Assembly: GCA_031286555.1 (NCBI GenBank)
Contig: JAITUD010000288.1
Coordinates: forward strand, 1 to 8,823
Length of the DNA: 8,823 nucleotides
Direction: 5' to 3'
From: Microbacterium sp.
GTDB taxonomy: Bacteria; Actinomycetota; Actinomycetes; Actinomycetales; Microbacteriaceae
The notes under the pieces are model-generated. The model saw only the letters and a program-made list of their open reading frames with translations, did not search any database and had not been told where the DNA came from. A program made the position numbers and the translations under genes. This document shows, piece after piece, positions 5,268-8,823 of this stretch (the stretch's first letter is position 1; each line of letters begins with the position of its first letter).

Positions 5268-6686
5268 TCACACCGTGAGCTCGCGCAGAATCCGCAGCAC
5301 CTCCTCGGCCGTGACCTCATGTCCTGTCTCCTCTGTGTGCTGCTGCACTCGCCGAGCGAGCGCGACCTGCTCGTCGCGGCTCAGCGTCACGCCGTAGCGG
5401 CTCTCCAGGAGGTGCGTGATCCCGCCCTTGCCCGACTGGGAGTTGACTCGGATCACCTCTTCGTATCCTCGCCCGAGATCCGCGGGGTCTACGGGTAGAT
5501 AGGGCACGCGCCAGGACGCCTGGTTCTCGTCAAGGCCCGCTGCTGCGGCGCGGGCGCGGTGCTCGGCGAAGCCCTTCCGGATCGCATCCTGATGCGTGCC
5601 GCTGAATGCCGTGTGCACCAGCGCACCGGCATACGGATGCCTCGGGTGCACCTCGAGACGGTTGCAGTGCTCGACCGTGCGCCGGATCTCGTCGATGTCC
5701 GAGAAGTCGATCATCGGATCGACGCCCTGTGCGTGCAGGTTCAGGGCGAGCGTGGCGAGGTCGACGTTGCCGGTGCGCTCCCCGTTGCCGAAGACGCATC
5801 CCTCGACGCGCTGCGCGCCGGCGAGGACGGCCAGTTCCGCGCAGGCGACGCCTGTCCCGCGGTCGTTGTGCGGATGCACGGAGAGGATGACGGAGTCGCG
5901 CCGCGCGAGGTTGCGATGCATGTACTCGATCTGATCGGCGTAGACGTTGGGGGTCGCGATCTCGACGGTGGCCGGAAGGTTCAGGATGACCGGTCGGTCG
6001 GGGGAGGCGCCCCACAGGGCGGTGACCGCATCGCAGATCTCCAGTGCGAAGTCCGGTTCGGTCTGGTTGAACACCTCGGGGGAGAACTCGAACCGCACGT
6101 TCGGCAGGTCTCCCGCCAGACGCAGCACTTCGCGCCCGCCATCGAGGATCAGCTCGCGCAGCTCGTCCCGGCCCCGGCCGAGGACGACGTCTCGCCAGAT
6201 CGGTGCGGTCGCCGTGTACAGATGGATGACGACCGGATTGCGGATGCCGGAGATCGAGGCGACGGTCCGCTCGATGAGGTCGCCGCGGGCCGGGGTGAAG
6301 ACGACGATGGTCACGTCCTCCGGGGCGATGTCCGTCTCTGCGATCAGGCGTACGAAGTCGAAGTCTGTCTGAGATGCCGAGGGGTAGCCGACCTCGATCT
6401 CCTTGTAGCCCATGGCGACGAGCATTTCGAAGAATCGGCGCTTTCTCGCCGGATCCATCGGCTCGGCGAGGGCCTGATTGCCGTCGCGCAGATCGACCGG
6501 CACCCACAGCGGTGCGGCGGTGAGCCGGCGTGACGGCCATCGGCGGTCACGCAGTGGAACGTCGACGCGGGAGAAGACGTCGCTGTATCGCTGCGACGGC
6601 ATCTGCGACTGCCGCTGAGGATTCCAGTGCGGGGCACCGTCTGGGATCGGGCCGGACGGGGTAGACAGGGTGGGGAACGCGCTCAT
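5268..6686 (-). CDS. leuA: 2-isopropylmalate synthase lacking the C-terminal regulatory domain
   Basis: Encodes a 472-residue enzyme that condenses acetyl-CoA with 2-oxoisovalerate, the first committed step of leucine synthesis. The N-terminal WNPQRQSQMPSQRY and the TIM barrel match actinobacterial IPMS such as the M. tuberculosis enzyme. Metal and catalytic residues are present: Asp68 in DLRDGNQAL, His271 and His273 in HPHNDRG, and Asn307 in NGERTGN. The 2-oxoacid ligands His155, Ser202, Glu204 and Thr240 are kept. In the linker, His365 (SGTHQDAI) and Tyr396 (VPYLP) are kept. The protein ends after subdomain II (EVTAEEVLRILRELTV). The roughly 150-residue leucine-binding regulatory domain is therefore missing, with no sign of it before the stop. 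The ATG at 6684-6686 has AAGAAGAG 4 nt upstream. A longer frame to 6818 runs through the leader region. It is probably controlled by the upstream leader and the divergent GntR gene. A paralogue with a changed substrate is possible. Confidence 0.88.
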   Translation of the reverse strand: MSAFPTLSTPSGPIPDGAPHWNPQRQSQMPSQRYSDVFSRVDVPLRDRRWPSRRLTAAPLWVPVDLRDGNQALAEPMDPARKRRFFEMLVAMGYKEIEVGYPSASQTDFDFVRLIAETDIAPEDVTIVVFTPARGDLIERTVASISGIRNPVVIHLYTATAPIWRDVVLGRGRDELRELILDGGREVLRLAGDLPNVRFEFSPEVFNQTEPDFALEICDAVTALWGASPDRPVILNLPATVEIATPNVYADQIEYMHRNLARRDSVILSVHPHNDRGTGVACAELAVLAGAQRVEGCVFGNGERTGNVDLATLALNLHAQGVDPMIDFSDIDEIRRTVEHCNRLEVHPRHPYAGALVHTAFSGTHQDAIRKGFAEHRARAAAAGLDENQASWRVPYLPVDPADLGRGYEEVIRVNSQSGKGGITHLLESRYGVTLSRDEQVALARRVQQHTEETGHEVTAEEVLRILRELTV

Positions 6687-6698
6687 GGTTCTCTTCTT

Positions 6699-6770
6699 CG
6701 GTCGTTGTTCGCGACCGGCGGCGACGGCTCTCCACGGCGGGGGAGCCGGTCGTGTCAGGCCCCGCCGTGG
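6699..6770 (-). promoter_or_regulatory. leuA attenuator region (competing stems)
   Basis: In the leuA transcript an 11-bp perfect hairpin forms between 6770-6760 and 6742-6732 (CCACGGCGGGG with CCCCGCCGTGG). Its 5' arm encodes the last residues of the leader peptide, and the peptide's stop lies in its loop. A second stem can form between 6752-6743 (CGACCGGCTC) and 6730-6722 (GAGCCGTCG), nine pairs with one bulge, which would trap the 3' arm of the first stem in its loop. A third, CGGTCG (6717-6712) with CGACCG (6704-6699), lies just before the ribosome-binding site. None has a U tract, so whether the switch acts by termination or on translation is open. GC-rich DNA forms stems readily; the 11-bp stem is the firm part. 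Confidence 0.65.
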
Positions 6771-6802
6771 CGGTGAAGAAGAAGGGATCCCTGGGGAAGC
6801 AT
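6755..6802 (-). CDS. Leucine-rich leader peptide of leuA (attenuator peptide)
   Basis: Encodes the 15-residue peptide MLPQGSLLLHRHGGA, which ends with TGA 68 nt before the leuA ATG. Four of its fifteen residues are Leu, three of them consecutive (residues 7-9). All four are the codon CTT, whereas by hand count only about 2 of 41 leucines in leuA use CTT. The 3' end of the frame lies in the 5' arm of a perfect 11-bp hairpin, the arrangement of ribosome-mediated attenuation: shortage of charged leucyl-tRNA would stall the ribosome on the CTT run and change folding downstream. No Shine-Dalgarno is near the ATG, but a TACAGT -10 ends 6 nt upstream, so translation probably starts on a leaderless mRNA. 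Leu leader peptides upstream of leuA are known or predicted in other actinobacteria. The product itself has no function beyond being translated. Confidence 0.8.
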   Translation of the reverse strand: MLPQGSLLLHRHGGA

Positions 6803-6808
6803 GGCTAG

Positions 6809-6814
6809 ACTGTA
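6809..6814 (-). promoter_or_regulatory. Leaderless-type -10 element for the leuA leader
   Basis: On the minus strand TACAGT (TAnnnT pattern) is followed by 6 nt (CTAGCC) and then the leader-peptide ATG. Transcription would start at or within a base of that ATG. A TTGTCT further upstream resembles a -35, but the spacing of 12 bp is too short, so no -35 is assigned. Confidence 0.5.
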
Positions 6815-6820
6815 ACACAA
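6810..6820. promoter_or_regulatory. Possible FadR-type GntR operator
   Basis: CTGTAACACAA fits the FadR-subfamily operator pattern TnGTnnnACnA at five of its six fixed positions. It overlaps the presumed -10 of the leuA leader promoter and lies 29 nt upstream of the GntR start codon. Binding there would block leuA transcription and could autoregulate the GntR gene. The match is to a short, loose consensus. Confidence 0.35.
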
Positions 6821-6849
6821 CTCCTCAGACAAGCAGAGAGGTTGGACCC

Positions 6850-7545
6850 ATGGCGCAGGTGGTGCGGGAGACGTTGGCCGATCGGGCGGCGCAACTGCTG
6901 CTCGAACGGATCGGGGCCGGAGAATGGGTGCTAGGCGAGCGGCTGCCCGGCGAGACGACTCTCGCTCTGCAGCTCGGCGTCGGGCGCTCCACGGTTCGTG
7001 AGGCGATCCGGCAGCTTGCGGGACGGGGCGTGCTCGTGACCCGGCAGGGGGTCGGAGTGTTCGTCTCGGCGCTCGAACCGCGCGACGACTGGGACGAGGT
7101 GCTCCGTCGGGCGGACATCCTCGCGGTGATCGAGACACGCACGGCGATCGAGAGCGAGGCGTCCGCGCTCGCCGCGCGACGACGAACTCCGGCAGACGTG
7201 CGCAGGCTGCGCCGGGCACTGTCTGTGCGGGAGGCCTCCCGCCCGGAACAGGGCGAGAGTGATCCGCGCGCGATGATCGAGGGTCATGTCGACGCCGACC
7301 TCGCACTGCACCGGGCCATCGTGTCGGCCGCCCACAACGCGGTGCTCGCCGAGCTGTTCGATGCGCTGACTCCCCGTCTGCGGCAGGCGATGGTCGACAT
7401 GCTGAGGATTCGCGGCGTTTTCGGCGATGCCGAGGACCACGCAGCCCACGAGCAGCTCGTCGAAGCAGTCGTGCGCGGCGACTCCGCTGCTGCGGCAGCC
7501 CTCAGCCGAGAACATCTCGCCGGACTCGCGGCGGCTCTCGGATGA
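6850..7545 (+). CDS. GntR-family transcriptional regulator, FadR/FCD type
   Basis: Encodes a 231-residue DNA-binding regulator. Residues 6-72 form the GntR winged helix: ERLPGETTLALQLGVGRSTVREAIRQL is the helix-turn-helix region (about 30-56), and TRQGVGVFV (64-72) the wing. The rest is an all-helical FCD effector domain. It keeps the metal- or ligand-binding pattern: D-x3-H in DADLALH, a His in HEQLVEAVVRGD, and a His in REHLAGL. FCD regulators usually sense small carboxylic acids. The ATG at 6850 has AGAGAGG with 8 nt spacing. The frame is open upstream to 6670, but that part overlaps the leuA leader. It is divergent from leuA and overlaps the next gene by 4 bp (ATGA). A 2-oxoacid, malate-type acid or amino acid of the leucine pathway is a reasonable effector guess from context, not shown. 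Confidence 0.9.
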   Translation: MAQVVRETLADRAAQLLLERIGAGEWVLGERLPGETTLALQLGVGRSTVREAIRQLAGRGVLVTRQGVGVFVSALEPRDDWDEVLRRADILAVIETRTAIESEASALAARRRTPADVRRLRRALSVREASRPEQGESDPRAMIEGHVDADLALHRAIVSAAHNAVLAELFDALTPRLRQAMVDMLRIRGVFGDAEDHAAHEQLVEAVVRGDSAAAAALSREHLAGLAAALG

Positions 7546-8360
7546 CGGGGCGATCACCAGTCCTCGAGCTGCGCGATGTGCACTTCCGCCGAGGCGGCCG
7601 CGCGATCCTCCGCGGTATCACGCTGACTGTGCGGGCCGGCGAGCGCTGGGCGCTGCTCGGGCCGAACGGCGCGGGCAAGAGCACGATCCTGGGGTTCTGC
7701 GGCGCCGTGTCGCACCCGAGCGAGGGGACGGTCGACGTGCTGGGGAGCAGGATCGGCCGCGTCGACCTCCAGGCGCTGCGTCGTCGGATCGGGCACGTGA
7801 ATCCGCGGCATCCGCTCGACTCGCCCCTGTCGGCGACCGAAGTCGTGCTCACCGGCATCACCGGAACGGTGGAGACGCCGATGAGGTGGGCGCCGCAGGA
7901 GGGCGAGGTGGCGCGGGCTCAGGAGATGCTCGGGGTGGTCGGCCTCGCCGACCGTCGGGAGGCGAACTGGTTCACCATGTCACAGGGCGAGCGCGGAAGG
8001 GTGCTGATCGCGCGCGCCCTGGTGATCCGGCCCGACCTGCTCCTGCTCGATGAGCCGACGACCGGACTCGACGTCGCGGCCAGGGAGCAGTTCCTGGAGA
8101 CCGTGGACGGGCTCGTCCGGCATGACCCTGGCATGACCAGCATTCTCGTGACGCATCACCTCGAGGAACTGCCGGAGACGACCACGCACGCCCTGGTGAT
8201 CTCCGACGGCGAGGTCGTCGCAGCGGGGCCGGTTGACGAGGTGCTCAGCACGGCGACGATCTCGCACGCGTTCCGGCATCCGATCGAGGTCATGAAGCAT
8301 CGCGGTCGCTGGTCGGCGCGGGCGGGGCGGGGTGACGGCCGCTCAGCGGAAGTCCCTTGA
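7542..8360 (+). CDS. ABC-type ATPase without a visible permease partner
   Basis: Encodes a 272-residue soluble ABC nucleotide-binding protein. Walker A GPNGAGKST is at 40-48, an atypical signature MSQGE at 146-150 (in place of LSGGQ), Walker B LLLLDEP at 166-172, D-loop GLD at 175-177, and H-loop His205. The segment where the Q-loop glutamine is expected reads IGHVNPRHPLDSP, so that Gln seems absent. This resembles the ModF/YlmA-like group of orphan ATPases rather than a standard importer. Its start overlaps the GntR stop (ATGA), so the two are very likely co-translated. No membrane protein is adjacent. Its last 18 bp overlap the tail of the convergent dnaE2. The protein has a basic C-terminal extension (WSARAGRGDGRSAEVP). 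It may energise a permease encoded elsewhere or act as a cytosolic ATPase. Confidence 0.85.
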   Translation: MTGRSPVLELRDVHFRRGGRAILRGITLTVRAGERWALLGPNGAGKSTILGFCGAVSHPSEGTVDVLGSRIGRVDLQALRRRIGHVNPRHPLDSPLSATEVVLTGITGTVETPMRWAPQEGEVARAQEMLGVVGLADRREANWFTMSQGERGRVLIARALVIRPDLLLLDEPTTGLDVAAREQFLETVDGLVRHDPGMTSILVTHHLEELPETTTHALVISDGEVVAAGPVDEVLSTATISHAFRHPIEVMKHRGRWSARAGRGDGRSAEVP

Positions 8361-8823
8361 CCGGTGCTCCAGCCCGGTGCGCAGGTCCTCGAAGCCGTCG
8401 GCCAGCAGGTTGGCCACTCCCTCGGCGGAGCGCTCCAGGATGCCGCGGACGATGAGTGCGGGGGAGTCGCGGGCGATCCGGCGGTAGCGCCCCCACACCC
8501 CCGGTGAGCAGATCACGTTGACCAGGCCGCGCTCGTCCTCGAGGGTCAGGAAGGTGATGCCGCTCGCGGTCGCCGGCCGCTGTCGGTGCGTGACGATGCC
8601 GGCCACCTCGATGCGGCGCCCCTCCTCATGGGTGCGCAGACGATCGGAGGTGAGCACCCCGCGCTCGTTCAGCGCGGCGCGGAAGTGCGCCATCGGATGG
8701 TCGTCGGTCGAGATCCCGGTCGCCCAGAGGTCCGCCGCCAGCCGTTCGTATCCGGTCTGATCGGGGAACAGCGGTGGCTGCACCGCGATCGCCGTGCCCG
8801 GCAGGTAGCGGGCACGGTCCTCG
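8343..8823 (-). CDS. dnaE2: Error-prone DNA polymerase DnaE2 (ImuC), C-terminal part
   Basis: This is the last 160 or so residues of a C-family polymerase. The frame stays open to the right edge of the window, so the GTG at 8783 is internal. Visible are the conserved DLWATGISTDDHP segment, then an OB-fold: EVAGIVTHRQRPATASGITF, LEDERGLVNVICSPGVW, and RYRRIARDSPALIVRG. The protein ends with the characteristic tail RSRDFR. THRQRPATAxGxTFxxLEDE and the SRDFR ending are typical of DnaE2 and separate it from replicative DnaE1. In actinobacteria DnaE2 works with ImuA' and ImuB in SOS-induced mutagenic lesion bypass; those genes would be expected outside this window on the right. The stop lies inside the 3' end of the ABC gene, an 18-bp convergent overlap. 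Confidence 0.88.
   Translation of the reverse strand, partial: EDRARYLPGTAIAVQPPLFPDQTGYERLAADLWATGISTDDHPMAHFRAALNERGVLTSDRLRTHEEGRRIEVAGIVTHRQRPATASGITFLTLEDERGLVNVICSPGVWGRYRRIARDSPALIVRGILERSAEGVANLLADGFEDLRTGLEHRSRDFR

Noticed and set aside
5258..5271. Inverted repeat GTGATC-AC-GATCAC over the ankyrin and leuA stop codons
   Set aside because: The symmetry comes largely from two facing TGA codons, and the 6-bp stem with a 2-nt loop is too tight to act as a terminator.
6783..6792. Perfect palindrome AGGGATCCCT
   Set aside because: It lies inside the leader peptide coding sequence and looks like chance in codons for Gly-Ser flanked by C/G runs. It does not match a GntR operator.
6687..6818. 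N-terminal extension of leuA to an ATG at 6818
   Set aside because: The extension is Pro/Arg/Ser-rich, unlike IPMS. It runs through the attenuator stems and overlaps the leader peptide in another frame. The ATG at 6686 has a good ribosome-binding site.
6670..6849. N-terminal extension of the GntR gene to 6670
   Set aside because: It would add 60 residues before a normal GntR start and run through the leuA leader. AGAGAGG is correctly placed before the ATG at 6850.

Overview
The window is high-GC DNA from an actinobacterium, most likely a member of the Microbacteriaceae and probably close to Microbacterium. The basis is base composition and codon use, an actinobacterial (type II) 2-isopropylmalate synthase, a GAP/Sap-family membrane protein, a DnaE2-type polymerase tail and leaderless-style promoters. 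The genus is inferred from the general look of the proteins and was not tested by a search.

Left part (1-3623): the C-terminal half of a drug-efflux MFS transporter runs in from the left edge. It meets, tail to tail, a minus-strand cluster of five membrane or envelope genes. In transcription order these are a two-helix PLDc_N/SHOCT membrane protein, a DUF6325-like protein, a small SHOCT protein, a GAP-family multi-span membrane protein and an MscS-type mechanosensitive channel. A strong hairpin separates the first gene from the other four and may set their ratio.

Middle part (3624-5261): a 52-residue charged small protein sits between a leaderless-looking promoter and a terminator hairpin. 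It is followed by a secreted lipoprotein made of ankyrin repeats, whose two halves are copies of each other.

Right part (5268-8823): a 2-isopropylmalate synthase (LeuA) ends before the usual C-terminal leucine-binding regulatory domain. It is divergent from a FadR-type GntR regulator, which overlaps by 4 bp a soluble ABC ATPase. The C-terminus of DnaE2 enters from the right edge on the minus strand.

The most interesting region is the 163-bp gap between leuA and the GntR gene. On the leuA strand it encodes a 15-residue leader peptide, MLPQGSLLLHRHGGA. All four of its leucines are the codon CTT, which is rare in leuA itself. An 11-bp perfect hairpin overlaps the end of the peptide, and further competing stems lie between it and the leuA ribosome-binding site. 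This looks like ribosome-mediated leucine attenuation. A FadR-like operator half-match overlaps the probable leader promoter. An IPMS that has lost allosteric feedback therefore appears to be controlled at the RNA level, and possibly also by the divergent GntR protein.
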